Source: Lysinibacillus odysseyi (lineage in GTDB: Bacteria; Bacillota; Bacilli; Bacillales_A; Planococcaceae). Taken from it: a stretch of 64,000 nucleotides of DNA. Below the pieces are notes generated by a model that made no database searches, had not been told where the DNA came from, and worked only from the letters and a program-made list of their open reading frames with translations. The stretch's first letter is position 1; the number at the start of each line of letters is the position of its first letter. Positions 1 through 9,001 of the stretch are shown piece after piece. The stretch lies in NCBI GenBank assembly GCA_014595895.1, contig JABUKB010000001.1:558001-622000 (forward strand), in the 5' to 3' direction. The translations under genes and the position numbers were made by a program.

Positions 1-762
1 GCAGGCCTGCGCGCAGAAGGCACAACCATCGTACGTGAATCGGAAACATCGCGTGATCATACGGAGCGTATGCTGCGTCAATTCGGAGCACAGGTAGATG
101 TAACAGAAGGAGTTGTATCCTTTAAGGGTGGGCAAGTGCTGACAGGGACACATGTCAAAGTACCAGGAGATATTTCATCGGCAGCCTTTTTCCTAGTAGC
201 AGGAGCCATTGCCCCGGATAGCGAAATTGTGATGACAAACGTTGGCGTCAATGAAACACGTGCCGGTATTATTGATGTGTTGCGCGAGATGGAAGCGGAT
301 ATGGATGTTGTTATTGATGATGAGCAAGCGGCAGAACCAACGGCAACAGTGACAATTCGTACTTCCTCATTAAAAGGTACGACAATTGGCGGAGCAATTA
401 TCCCTCGTCTCATTGATGAAATTCCTATTCTTGCTTTACTGGCGACACAAGCGAACGGACAAACTATTATTCGCGATGCAGAAGAGTTAAAAGTAAAAGA
501 GACGAATCGCATTGATGCGGTCGTGGCAGAATTGAAAAAATTAGGAGCGGATATCGAGGCAACGGATGATGGTATGATCATCAATGGTCCTACACAGTTA
601 CATGGAGGTTCGTTAAAATCATATGGCGATCACCGTATCGGCATGATGGCAGCCATCGCAGCACTTATTACAGACGGAGAAGTAGAACTTGATGATGCGG
701 AGTGCATTGCCGTTTCATATCCTACCTTCTTTGAACATATAGAAACTTTAGTTAAAAAATAA
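1..762 (+). CDS. aroA: 3-phosphoshikimate 1-carboxyvinyltransferase (EPSP synthase), 5' truncated
   Basis: EPSP synthase makes 5-enolpyruvylshikimate-3-phosphate in the shikimate pathway. The reading frame is open from base 1, so the N-terminal part lies outside the window; about 253 residues remain. The frame begins in a typical segment with [12 protein letters not shown], then [37 protein letters not shown] and [10 protein letters not shown], all conserved C-terminal EPSP synthase motifs. An intrinsic terminator follows at once. In B. subtilis the gene (called aroE there) also sits just before ypiA, so context agrees. Confidence 0.96.
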   Translation, partial: AGLRAEGTTIVRESETSRDHTERMLRQFGAQVDVTEGVVSFKGGQVLTGTHVKVPGDISSAAFFLVAGAIAPDSEIVMTNVGVNETRAGIIDVLREMEADMDVVIDDEQAAEPTATVTIRTSSLKGTTIGGAIIPRLIDEIPILALLATQANGQTIIRDAEELKVKETNRIDAVVAELKKLGADIEATDDGMIINGPTQLHGGSLKSYGDHRIGMMAAIAALITDGEVELDDAECIAVSYPTFFEHIETLVKK

Positions 763-769
763 AGTACCA

Positions 770-806
770 AAAAAGCTCAAGATGTATGCAGGATCTTGAG
801 CTTTTT
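770..806 (+). terminator. intrinsic terminator after aroA
   Basis: A 14-bp perfect stem (770-783 with 793-806) has its right arm ending in a run of five T. It separates aroA from ypiA. Confidence 0.9.
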
Positions 807-950
807 AAGATAGAAAAAAGAAGGGATGATAGGAAGAACGCAATGGCTGTTATTGTATTTATTATAATGGAATAGCTCAAAAATCTTGTTTCGATGGCAT
901 TAGTGCGGTAGCATTAATAATGAATTTAGAAAGAAAAGGTGAACAAGACA

Positions 951-2195
951 ATGAACGAAATGATGCAAGCGATTCAAGACGGCGATCTGCAGCAGGTCAA
1001 TGCATTTCTAGAACGTTTTTTAATGAATGAAGCACCGGAAGCGCAGTATGAGATAGCGGAAATGCTAATGCATTATGGTTATTTAGAGGAGGCAGCACGG
1101 GTGCTGGAGCATTTGGCGTTCATTTTCCCGGAAGAGGCACAAATTTTAATCGACCGAGCGAATGTAGCGATGGAGCTAGGCAAGGAAGATGAAGCATTGG
1201 AGTTATTATTAGCAGTGAAAGAAGATGCACCGGAATATCCGCAAGCACTGCTCGTGATGGCAGACTATTATCAGATGCAAGGCTTATTTGAAGTAGCAGA
1301 GAAGCGCATTAATGAAGCATTGGCACTCCTGCCAAACGAACCGCTGTTGCAATTTGCGAAGGCGGAACTGTTATTTGAAACGGGCAGATTTTCAGAGGCA
1401 GCGCGACTGTATGAAGATTTGTATGAATTGGACAAGCAAATCGCAGGTGTCTTGCTGGCAGCACGTTTAGCGGAAGTGTACCGTGCGGGGGCAGCGTATG
1501 AGACAGCGCTTGAATATTATATGGAAGCTTTAGAGGAAGAAGTAACACCTGATTTATTATTCGGCTCAGGCTATGCGGCATTCCAATCAGAAAAATATGA
1601 AACAGCTATTCAGCAGCTAGAAGACTTGAAAGAATTGGACCCAGATTATTTCTCAGCCTATTTATTATTGGCACAGAGCTATGGTATGCTTGAGGATAAT
1701 AAAAAAGCTTATCAAACCATCCAAGAAGGTTTAATGCGTGATGAATATGATAAAGCGCTTTATTTATATGCAGGAAAAATGGCGTTGAAAAACAGCTTGC
1801 CGGCGGAAGCGGAGCAGCATTTGCAGCAGGCCATTGCGCTGGATCCAGAGTATATGGAGGCCACATTGGTGCTGATTTCTCTGTATGCTCAGCAAGAACG
1901 TTATGAACACGTAATTGAGCTATATGAGCATTTGCAGCAAGATGATATCGATTTCACGGCTCTTTATCCATTTGTCGCAGAAGCGTATGATAAAGAGGAA
2001 AAATTTGAAAAAGCATATGAAATTTATAAAGCCGCATATAATGATTTTAATGAGGATGTGTCATTTTTAGAAAAATATTGCTATTTCTTGCTGGAAGATG
2101 GTAAGCAGGAAGAAGCATTTATAGTGGCAAAACGTTTAGGGGAGTTAGAACCGACCGTAGAGGAGTGGCAATTATTACTTGAGCGTTTTGAATAG
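951..2195 (+). CDS. ypiA: TPR-repeat protein YpiA
   Basis: A 414-residue acidic protein built almost entirely of tetratricopeptide repeats; the pattern of A/G-x-x-Y/L-x-x-A helices repeats about every 34 residues over the whole length. No signal peptide or membrane segment is seen, so it is likely a cytoplasmic scaffold. The ATG at 951 is preferred over the in-frame GTG at 939 because the AAAGGTG ribosome site lies over that GTG and is 8-9 bases from 951. It heads ypiA-ypiB-ypiF-qcrABC as in B. subtilis, where its exact role is not settled. A link to assembly of the respiratory complex is only inference. Confidence 0.88.
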   Translation: MNEMMQAIQDGDLQQVNAFLERFLMNEAPEAQYEIAEMLMHYGYLEEAARVLEHLAFIFPEEAQILIDRANVAMELGKEDEALELLLAVKEDAPEYPQALLVMADYYQMQGLFEVAEKRINEALALLPNEPLLQFAKAELLFETGRFSEAARLYEDLYELDKQIAGVLLAARLAEVYRAGAAYETALEYYMEALEEEVTPDLLFGSGYAAFQSEKYETAIQQLEDLKELDPDYFSAYLLLAQSYGMLEDNKKAYQTIQEGLMRDEYDKALYLYAGKMALKNSLPAEAEQHLQQAIALDPEYMEATLVLISLYAQQERYEHVIELYEHLQQDDIDFTALYPFVAEAYDKEEKFEKAYEIYKAAYNDFNEDVSFLEKYCYFLLEDGKQEEAFIVAKRLGELEPTVEEWQLLLERFE

Positions 2196-2206
2196 GGGGG
2201 GATTTG

Positions 2207-2761
2207 ATGAGTTCTGCTATACCAATAACAGATAAAAAGACCTTTATTCGCTGGTTTTTAAGAAATCATCAATTAAAAAAGAGAGAATGCGTGTGGATTT
2301 TAAATTATTTGTTGAGTAATGATACGGTGCTGGAAAATGTTCATTTTGTAGAAGAGGCACATTATTGCCCGCGTGCAATGGTCATGTCAACGGTAGATCA
2401 TCAAGGTGTTCCATTCCGGTTTTATAAAGGGAATATTATGACGAGTGACGCAGAAAAATCGTTTCATGATTTACGATTAAACGAAACAGAGCCAATGTAT
2501 ATCCAAATAAATTTCGCATGTATCCCGCCGCACCTGCATTATTTAGCGGTACTAGAGGATAATCCCTATATGCCGAAATCTCTGCAAATTAGTGAAAAAG
2601 ATCGGATTATTGCTGAACAATTATTGAAAGATAGTATGGCAGCATATCAAGAGAAAAAAATATTAAAAGAAATTGATGAAGTATTAGATACAGGAGATAA
2701 GGATAGATTCTTTGAATTGTCCAACTTATTATTAGCGATCCAACACACCTCAAAGAAATAA
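2207..2761 (+). CDS. ypiB: YpiB family protein (UPF0302/IDEAL domain)
   Basis: A 184-residue protein resembling B. subtilis YpiB. Recognisable pieces are the N-terminal KKTFIRWFLRNHQLKKRE block, a central conserved HYCPRAMVMS segment and a C-terminal helix with the IDEAL-like pattern DTGDKDRFFELS. The ATG at 2207 follows a run of seven G (ribosome site); a TTG codon directly upstream is also possible. It starts 11 bases after ypiA and is probably cotranscribed. Function is not established. Confidence 0.86.
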   Translation: MSSAIPITDKKTFIRWFLRNHQLKKRECVWILNYLLSNDTVLENVHFVEEAHYCPRAMVMSTVDHQGVPFRFYKGNIMTSDAEKSFHDLRLNETEPMYIQINFACIPPHLHYLAVLEDNPYMPKSLQISEKDRIIAEQLLKDSMAAYQEKKILKEIDEVLDTGDKDRFFELSNLLLAIQHTSKK

Positions 2762-2779
2762 TCGGAAGGAAGAGGCATC

Positions 2780-3226
2780 ATGTTTTTTAACGTACCAGAT
2801 ATTCAGCAATTTCAAGCAAATAAAGAGTTTATAGATACAGCTGTTGTCCCATTGCTAAGTTTGCAATTTTCAGATGATAAAAGTAAAAAAAGCGGTTCGG
2901 ACGCAGAATATTTAATGTCTTTAACGGCATTTATAGAGCAACAATTTAAAGGGCGCCTATTGATGACGCCTCCTTTTTCTTATGTGGATTCTTTGAAGCC
3001 GCATCTGGATTTAAGTTTAATAGAGAAGGAATTGAAAGATGCTGGTTTTAAGCATGTAGTGTTTATTACATGTGATGCGGATTGGGTAAAGAAAGAAGAA
3101 TTTCATGTGATATGGCTGCCTGCCATCCCACTTACATCAATGGACATCCCTGTAAAGCAGAAAATAATGGAAGATCAGCTAAAACAAGTTATTCCAACTC
3201 TGACAAACATATGGACTAAACTGTAA
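2780..3226 (+). CDS. ypiF: YpiF family protein (DUF2487)
   Basis: A 148-residue soluble protein of unknown function. It is placed as YpiF by position (between ypiB and qcrA, as in B. subtilis) and by the conserved NVPDIQQF start and the internal RLLMTPPFSY segment. GGAAGGAAGAGG precedes the ATG. It lies 18 bases after ypiB, so the two are probably one transcript. A gap of about 160 bases to qcrA holds a separate candidate promoter. Confidence 0.82.
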   Translation: MFFNVPDIQQFQANKEFIDTAVVPLLSLQFSDDKSKKSGSDAEYLMSLTAFIEQQFKGRLLMTPPFSYVDSLKPHLDLSLIEKELKDAGFKHVVFITCDADWVKKEEFHVIWLPAIPLTSMDIPVKQKIMEDQLKQVIPTLTNIWTKL

Positions 3227-3244
3227 AAATTTGTTTCATTAAAT

Positions 3245-3324
3245 GTTCACAAAGTGATTTTTTTAGAGTCATTGCGTTATTGACCAAGTCTCTTAGTTGA
3301 TATATCATAGAAATGTCCTAGTAT
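3245..3324 (+). promoter_or_regulatory. qcrABC promoter region with a ResD-like site
   Basis: GTTCACAAA at 3245-3253 is the reverse complement of TTTGTGAAC, one base from the TTTGTGAAT motif reported for the redox regulator ResD. A plausible sigma-A promoter lies downstream: TTGATA (3297-3302), 16 bases, TAGTAT (3319-3324). qcrABC is ResDE-dependent in B. subtilis; the site here is inference from sequence. Confidence 0.4.
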
Positions 3325-3384
3325 TACACTATTTGTAAAAGTATGTCCGTTGGACTGACCTTTTAGTTAGAGGGGGGAAAAGGA

Positions 3385-3888
3385 TTGAGTAATAATCGAG
3401 TTACACGACGCCAATTTTTAACTTACACAATTACTGGTGTAGGTGGATTTATGGCTGCCGGTATGTTAATGCCGATGGTACGTTTCGCAGTGGATCCATT
3501 GTTACAAACAAAAACAGAAGGAGACTTCGTTTTAACAGGTCAAAAAGTATCTGAATTAACAGACGCGCCTGTTAAAGTAGACTTCTCATTCGAGCGAACA
3601 GATGCATGGTATGTATCTGAAACAACAGATTCAGCATGGGTTTATAAAGATGGCGATGCTATTATCGCGCTTTCGCCCGTATGTAAGCACTTAGGTTGTA
3701 CAGTCAACTGGGAAGGGGATCCTGATCATCCAAATCAATTCTTCTGTGCTTGTCACGCTGGTCGTTACGAAAAAACAGGTGTGAACGTTCCGGGAACACC
3801 ACCAACGGCTGCTTTAGACCAATATGAAGTAGCTGAGAAAGACGGTTTCTTAATGCTTGGGAAAAAATCTGCAAATAGTTTTGCATAA
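3385..3888 (+). CDS. qcrA: menaquinol:cytochrome c reductase Rieske iron-sulfur subunit
   Basis: The Rieske subunit of the bc-type complex passes electrons from menaquinol to the cytochrome c domain on the outer face of the membrane. The 167 residues contain an N-terminal RRQFL segment followed by a single membrane anchor (about residues 11-35). The two cluster-binding boxes are CKHLGC near residue 100 and CACH near 121. The start is TTG at 3385 behind an AGGGGGGAAAAGG ribosome site. It is first of qcrA-qcrB-qcrC, with 23 bases to qcrB. Confidence 0.95.
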   Translation: MSNNRVTRRQFLTYTITGVGGFMAAGMLMPMVRFAVDPLLQTKTEGDFVLTGQKVSELTDAPVKVDFSFERTDAWYVSETTDSAWVYKDGDAIIALSPVCKHLGCTVNWEGDPDHPNQFFCACHAGRYEKTGVNVPGTPPTAALDQYEVAEKDGFLMLGKKSANSFA

Positions 3889-3911
3889 TTAAGTTAGGGG
3901 GTACGACAACA

Positions 3912-4586
3912 GTGCTAAATAAAATTTATGATTGGGTCGATGAACGATTAGATATCACTCCCATTTGGCGTGATATTGCCGACCATGAAGTGCCTGAGCA
4001 CGTTAACCCTGCCCATCACTTCTCAGCATTCGTTTACTGTTTTGGTGGATTAACGTTCTTCATCACAGTAATTCAAATCTTATCAGGTATGTTCTTAACT
4101 ATGTACTATGTACCAGATATCGAGAATGCTTGGAAGTCAGTTTATTATTTACAAAACGAAGTAGCGTTTGGTGAAATCGTGCGCGGTATGCACCACTGGG
4201 GGGCTTCATTAGTAATCGTAATGATGTTCTTACATACACTTCGTGTGTTCTTCACGGGTTCTTATAAGAAACCTCGTGAGCTAAACTGGGTTGTTGGTGT
4301 AGGTATTTTCGCTGTAATGATGGGATTAGGTTTCACAGGTTACTTATTACCTTGGGACATGAAAGCATTATTCGCAACTAAAGTAGGTATTCAGATCGCA
4401 GCATCTGTACCATTCCTTGGTGAATACATTAAAATTCTTTTAGCGGGTGACTCTGAGATTCTGGGTGCACAAACGTTAACGCGATTCTTCGCAATCCATG
4501 TATTCTTCTTGCCAGCTGTGTTATTCGCATTATTAGCGGTTCACTTTATCATGATTCGTCGTCAAGGTATCTCAGGACCACTATGA
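3912..4586 (+). CDS. qcrB: menaquinol:cytochrome c reductase cytochrome b subunit
   Basis: A 224-residue cytochrome b6-type protein with four membrane helices. Visible are the paired haem-ligand histidines (RGMHHWGASL around residue 93 and FAIHVFF / LLAVHFIM in the last helix), the b6-type YYVPD segment and GYLLPWDMKA. The start is GTG at 3912 behind AGGGGGT. It forms the membrane core of the complex with QcrA and QcrC, as in the other Bacillales three-subunit enzymes. Confidence 0.95.
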   Translation: MLNKIYDWVDERLDITPIWRDIADHEVPEHVNPAHHFSAFVYCFGGLTFFITVIQILSGMFLTMYYVPDIENAWKSVYYLQNEVAFGEIVRGMHHWGASLVIVMMFLHTLRVFFTGSYKKPRELNWVVGVGIFAVMMGLGFTGYLLPWDMKALFATKVGIQIAASVPFLGEYIKILLAGDSEILGAQTLTRFFAIHVFFLPAVLFALLAVHFIMIRRQGISGPL

Positions 4587-4626
4587 TCTAAACTATGTTT
4601 TAATGATTTTTTAAGGAGGGGACAAT

Positions 4627-5418
4627 ATGCAACGCGGAAAAGGTATGAAGTTTGTTGGGGATTCACGTGTTAAAATAAATGACCGTATGCCGAACAAGCC
4701 AAAAGATTATACCGAATACCCTGGGAAAACAGAAGCTTTCTGGCCTGACTTCTTATTAAAAGAGTGGATGGTAGGGGCGGTATTCCTAATCGGTTATTTA
4801 TTATTAACTGTCGCGCATCCATCACCACTTGAAGCGCCGGCAGATCCTACTGATGCATCTTATATTGCATTACCAGACTGGTACTTCTTATTCATGTATC
4901 AGCTATTAAAATATTCTTATTTCTCAGGTGCCTATAACGTACTTGGTTCTGTAGTTGTACCAGGTCTAGCGATGGGTGCTTTAGCACTTATGCCTTGGTT
5001 AGATACATCAAAAGAACGTCGCCCATCAAAACGACCAATTCCTGTGGCAATTATGTTATTGGCTGTATCAGCAATGGTGTATTTGACATGGGAGTCTGTA
5101 GACTCAGTGAACTGGGAAGTAAAAAGCACTCAAGGAAAAATTACGGACAAGCATTTAGGTTTACTTCCAGATGTAGAAGTAGATACGAAATCAGATGGTT
5201 ATTTAATCTATGAAGCAAATTCTTCATGTATCGGCTGTCACGGTGGTGACTTAGCAGGTGTATCTGGTCCAATGCTATTAGGCAATGAGTTAACGGCAGA
5301 AGAAGTACAAGAAGTAATTGTAAATGGCCGTGGCGCTATGCCAGGTGGTATGTTTGAAGGTACAGATGAAGAGCTAGCAACATTAGCTGAGTTCATCGCA
5401 GGTTTAAAAGAGCAATAA
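4627..5418 (+). CDS. qcrC: menaquinol:cytochrome c reductase, subunit IV/cytochrome c fusion
   Basis: A 263-residue fusion typical of Bacillales. The N-terminal half resembles subunit IV, with three membrane helices and the ALPDWYFLFMYQLLKY segment that belongs to the quinol site. The C-terminal half is a cytochrome c domain with one haem motif CIGCH near residue 201 and a distal methionine in GAMPGGMF. An AAGGAGGGG ribosome site precedes the ATG. It is last in the operon and is followed by a strong terminator. Confidence 0.95.
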   Translation: MQRGKGMKFVGDSRVKINDRMPNKPKDYTEYPGKTEAFWPDFLLKEWMVGAVFLIGYLLLTVAHPSPLEAPADPTDASYIALPDWYFLFMYQLLKYSYFSGAYNVLGSVVVPGLAMGALALMPWLDTSKERRPSKRPIPVAIMLLAVSAMVYLTWESVDSVNWEVKSTQGKITDKHLGLLPDVEVDTKSDGYLIYEANSSCIGCHGGDLAGVSGPMLLGNELTAEEVQEVIVNGRGAMPGGMFEGTDEELATLAEFIAGLKEQ

Positions 5419-5439
5419 TCAATATTATATTTTTATTTA

Positions 5440-5469
5440 AGAGAATCAGCATTTGTTGATTCTCTTTTT
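5440..5469 (+). terminator. intrinsic terminator after qcrC
   Basis: An 8-bp stem (5441-5448 with 5457-5464) is followed by five T. Confidence 0.85.
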
Positions 5470-5745
5470 CTATGAACAGTTTAATAGTACGAGATTTTAG
5501 TTGATGAGAGAGTATGTTGCTGAGATTCTAGTAAAAGATTCCTTTTTCATAGAATAAAATAAAATCAAGGTGCTACTTGGTATTCTGAGTTCCTCAAAAA
5601 GAAAAGGCATACTAACACAATCATGCGTTGGTAGACCTTTCTATGTAAAATTATTTCTTTACCTATTAACATTTTTGTTTTTTTAATAAATATATACATA
5701 AAAAAGAAACTTTATCCTCTATAATACGTATAAAGGAGTGAGAGT
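5470..5745. other. intergenic region before ypjA
   Basis: AT-rich spacer without a credible gene. A TATAAT-like -10 lies at about 5719-5724, close before the ypjA ribosome site. A weak hairpin is seen near 5610-5632. No known riboswitch signature was recognised. Confidence 0.5.
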
Positions 5746-6345
5746 ATGCAATCTTTGTGGTTGAAACTTTGGTACATGCTAACGCACCGCGGCTTTATGA
5801 CCGCTGTTTTAGTCATTAATGTCTTCGGTACCATCTATGGTTATATTTGGTATGGGGGACAACTCGCGAACACGGAACCGCATTTTTGGCTATTCGTCCC
5901 AGACAGTCCAACAGCCAGCTTATTTTTCTGCATTGCCTTATTTGGCTGGATTATCGGCAAACATTTTAAATTAATCGAAGCTCTCGCTTTGGTTACATTA
6001 GTAAAGTACGGTATATGGGCAGTCGTGATGAACTTGCTGACAGTGGTGGAACTAGGCTCGCTGAGTCCAGAAGGCTGGATGCTTGTCTTTTCACATTTCA
6101 TGATGGCCGTACAAGCTGTTTTGTATATCCCGAAATATGCTTTTGGATTTACTCAGGTCATCATTGCGGCAATATGGACATTACATAATGATGTCATTGA
6201 CTATGTTTTTGGTCAAATGCCGACGTATCGTATATTGGATCAATATGCGGCACAAATTGGCTATTTTACTTTTTGGCTTTCTATTGCATGTATTGCGCTC
6301 GCTTATGCCGTCTTCAGCAAGCGTAAAGGTTTGCAAAGCCTATAA
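5746..6345 (+). CDS. ypjA: YpjA family membrane protein (DUF1405)
   Basis: A 199-residue integral membrane protein with about six hydrophobic segments. The aromatic-rich N-terminus (WLKLWYMLTHRGFM), the YGYIWYGGQL segment and its place after qcrC match B. subtilis YpjA. AAGGAG precedes the ATG at 5746. Function is unknown. In B. subtilis it is followed by ypjB; here a metallopeptidase gene takes that place. Confidence 0.85.
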   Translation: MQSLWLKLWYMLTHRGFMTAVLVINVFGTIYGYIWYGGQLANTEPHFWLFVPDSPTASLFFCIALFGWIIGKHFKLIEALALVTLVKYGIWAVVMNLLTVVELGSLSPEGWMLVFSHFMMAVQAVLYIPKYAFGFTQVIIAAIWTLHNDVIDYVFGQMPTYRILDQYAAQIGYFTFWLSIACIALAYAVFSKRKGLQSL

Positions 6346-6399
6346 ATACTAGTTAAAATAGTAGGGATATAAGAATTATAAAGAAAGGAAGATTTTTTA

Positions 6400-7086
6400 A
6401 TGAGTTTAGGTATGTATATCGTATACTTCGCGGTTATTTTACTATTGCCACTCTATGCGCAAATGAAAGTAAAAAGTACGTATAAAAAGTTCTCTAGCGT
6501 ACCGTCTCAGCGTGGGATGACAGGCGCCCAAGTAGCACGTATGATTTTAGATCATCATGGCTTATCTGATGTTCGTGTTGTACCGACACAGGGTGTATTA
6601 TCAGACCACTACAACCCAGCAACAAAAACAGTTGCGTTATCAGAATCAAATTACTATGAATCGTCTTTAGCAGGAATTGCTGTTGCAGCCCATGAGGTAG
6701 GACACGCGATTCAGCATAAAGAAGCTTATTCATTTTTAACATTACGATCAAAATTAGTACCAGTAGCGAATATCTCTTCCAATGCTTCTTGGATTTTCGT
6801 GATGATTGGTATTTTAGCATCAAGTTCAGGTCTTTTATTATTAGGGATTGTGCTATTAATGGCAGGGGTACTGTTCCAAGTAGTCACATTGCCGGTAGAA
6901 TTCGATGCTTCGAAACGTGCGATGAATGAAGTCGTGTCACTAGGCATTATTGGCAACAATGAAGAAAGAGGCGCACGTAAAGTGTTAAATGCCGCTGCTA
7001 TGACATATGTAGCTGCAGCAGCTGTCGCGATTCTAGAGCTTGTTCGATTAATTTTAATCTATACAGGTATGAACAACGACGATTAA
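6400..7086 (+). CDS. YugP-type membrane zinc metallopeptidase
   Basis: A 228-residue membrane protein of the putative neutral zinc metallopeptidase family (YugP-like). It has an N-terminal membrane helix, then the zinc-binding HEVGHAIQH (HExxH with a third His) near residue 100, and three to four further hydrophobic segments. AAAGGAAG precedes the ATG. It occupies the spot where ypjB is found in B. subtilis, so it has probably been relocated here. The substrate is unknown. Confidence 0.85.
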   Translation: MSLGMYIVYFAVILLLPLYAQMKVKSTYKKFSSVPSQRGMTGAQVARMILDHHGLSDVRVVPTQGVLSDHYNPATKTVALSESNYYESSLAGIAVAAHEVGHAIQHKEAYSFLTLRSKLVPVANISSNASWIFVMIGILASSSGLLLLGIVLLMAGVLFQVVTLPVEFDASKRAMNEVVSLGIIGNNEERGARKVLNAAAMTYVAAAAVAILELVRLILIYTGMNNDD

Positions 7087-7099
7087 CTTTCATAATAAA

Positions 7100-7136
7100 C
7101 CGCTTGAAAAGTTCTTATTTTCAAGCGGCTTTTTTT
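7100..7136. terminator. terminator between the metallopeptidase gene and ypjC
   Basis: An 11-bp perfect stem (7100-7110 with 7118-7128) with seven T on the plus side. It also lies directly after the stop of the minus-strand ypjC, so it may serve both convergent genes. Confidence 0.85.
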
Positions 7137-8006
7137 CTATTGTAATGGTTGTTTATGCTCGTCAAGCGTAAAACCTTCACCAGCTACATCGCGTACTTCG
7201 ATAATGGAAACAAAGGCATGAGGATCAATTGCATGAATTGCTGATTTCAAGCGCACGAGCTCATTACGAGCGACCACACAATATAAGATATCTTTATTTT
7301 GCTTCGTAAAATGACCATGACCTTGTAATATTGTAACTCCGCGATCCATTTTTTCCGAGATAAAATCAGCGATATCATCTGCGTTATTGGAAATAATAAG
7401 AGCGCCCTTTGCTGAATAGGCACCGTCTTGCACAATATCAATGACGCGTCCGCCTACGTAAACAGCTACTAGTGTGTACATCATGGAGCGAGCATCTAAA
7501 AAAGTTGCCCAGGAAATTAAAATGACAATCGTGTCAAAAGCAAACATCGTTTTGCCGATTGTCCATCCTAAATATTTATTGGCCAGTCGAGCTAAAATAT
7601 CCACACCACCGGTTGTCCCACCGCAACGGAACACGATTCCCAAACCAATGCCGATAAACACGCCTGCAAATAATCCGACAAGGAGCTTATCATCTTGCAA
7701 ATTCATCTGGAACTCATTCGCTTGGAAAATTTTTAAGAAGACAGACACCGCGATGGTGCCAATGAGAGTATAAATAAATGTTCGGCGACCAAGAAGTTTC
7801 CAGCCGAGAAAAAACATAGGGATATTCAATAATAAGTTCAAGAGAGCTGGATCCCAGCCAAGGGTAAAGTACAGAATAAGGGTAATCCCGCTAAATCCGC
7901 CTTCGCCAAGTTCATTTTGCATATTGAAATGCACAAATCCAAAACTGAAGATCGCTGCACCAAGCAATATGCCAATGATATTTTGCACTTTAATTCCTTT
8001 TAACAT
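7137..8006 (-). CDS. ypjC: YitT family membrane protein (YpjC)
   Basis: A 289-residue protein of the YitT/DUF161 family. About five membrane helices fill the first 170 residues, including the glycine-rich GVFIGIGLGIVFRCGGTTGGVDILA. A cytoplasmic C-terminal DUF2179 domain runs from about 195 to 280. GGAGGCAC precedes the ATG at 8006. In B. subtilis ypjC lies in the same orientation as ypjA and dapB; here it is inverted and divergent from dapB. Transport substrate unknown. Confidence 0.84.
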   Translation of the reverse strand: MLKGIKVQNIIGILLGAAIFSFGFVHFNMQNELGEGGFSGITLILYFTLGWDPALLNLLLNIPMFFLGWKLLGRRTFIYTLIGTIAVSVFLKIFQANEFQMNLQDDKLLVGLFAGVFIGIGLGIVFRCGGTTGGVDILARLANKYLGWTIGKTMFAFDTIVILISWATFLDARSMMYTLVAVYVGGRVIDIVQDGAYSAKGALIISNNADDIADFISEKMDRGVTILQGHGHFTKQNKDILYCVVARNELVRLKSAIHAIDPHAFVSIIEVRDVAGEGFTLDEHKQPLQ

Positions 8007-8091
8007 AAAGTGCCTCCTTCATTTTTCAAAGATTTCTGTAAGTTGATTTATCCTAAAAACAGTCTCCTTATTATGTTGCATTTTTCATGTT

Positions 8092-8121
8092 TTGACAACT
8101 ACATAGCCTTTCCGCTACGAT
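8092..8121 (+). promoter_or_regulatory. sigma-A promoter of dapB
   Basis: TTGACA (8092-8097), an 18-base spacer, TACGAT (8116-8121), about 75 bases before the dapB start. Confidence 0.65.
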
Positions 8122-8194
8122 AGCAGTAGGGATGTATGTATGCTATACCCATTTCATACATAAACGAAGATTTCCAGAAGAAAGGAAGAAGCAT

Positions 8195-8989
8195 ATGATT
8201 AAAGTAGCAATTGCGGGTGCCCGCGGAAAAATGGGCATCGAAGCCGTTCACACGGTAATGAAACGGGAAGGGATGGAGCTTGTGGCAGCGCTTGATTACA
8301 AAGAAGTTGGTCCTACCCTCGCCCAATTAGAAGGTTTCCCCTCTACATATACAGTGCCCATTTATACAGATATGGAACGACTAGTAGCCGACACAAAACC
8401 AGATGTACTTGTAGACTTAACCAATCCTCATGCTGTTTATACACATACAAAGCAAGCATTGACATTAGGAGTACGTCCGGTAGTTGGAACAACAGGCTTT
8501 ACAGATGAACAACTGGAAGAGCTGACTCAGCTTGCTGCACAGAAAAAAATCGGTGCTATTATTGCACCCAACTTTGCGATTGGTGCCATTTTAATGATGA
8601 AATTTGCCCGTGAAGCGGCAAAATATCTACCAGATGTTGAAATTATCGAGATGCATCATGACCGTAAGCTGGATGCACCGAGCGGAACAGGTGTAAAAAC
8701 TGCGCAGATGATTGCAGAAGTGCGCGCTGCCAAAGTTCAAGGTCATCCCGATGAACAGGAAATCATAACAGGTGCTCGCGGTGCAGACTTTGAAGGGATG
8801 AAAATTCATTCTGTACGTCTTCCAGGTCTTGTTGCACATCAGCAAGTACTATTTGGAGGCGAGGGGCAGCTATTAACAATTCGCCATGATTCTATGAACC
8901 GTGAATCTTTCATGGGTGGTATTGCTTTCTGTGTTGAAACAGTGATCAATATGGAAAAATTAGTATACGGATTAGAAAACATTATATAA
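8195..8989 (+). CDS. dapB: 4-hydroxy-tetrahydrodipicolinate reductase
   Basis: DapB reduces the product of DapA to tetrahydrodipicolinate in lysine and meso-diaminopimelate synthesis. The 264 residues contain the nucleotide-binding GARGKMG (residues 8-14) and the signature EMHHDRKLDAPSGTG around residue 155. The ATG at 8195 is chosen because AAAGGAAG lies just before it and family members begin with such an IKVAIAGARGKMG strand; upstream in-frame codons lack this support. mgsA follows after 12 bases, so dapB-mgsA-bshA-cca-birA is likely one operon. Confidence 0.95.
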   Translation: MIKVAIAGARGKMGIEAVHTVMKREGMELVAALDYKEVGPTLAQLEGFPSTYTVPIYTDMERLVADTKPDVLVDLTNPHAVYTHTKQALTLGVRPVVGTTGFTDEQLEELTQLAAQKKIGAIIAPNFAIGAILMMKFAREAAKYLPDVEIIEMHHDRKLDAPSGTGVKTAQMIAEVRAAKVQGHPDEQEIITGARGADFEGMKIHSVRLPGLVAHQQVLFGGEGQLLTIRHDSMNRESFMGGIAFCVETVINMEKLVYGLENII

Positions 8990-9001
8990 GCAGGTGAAGC
9001 T

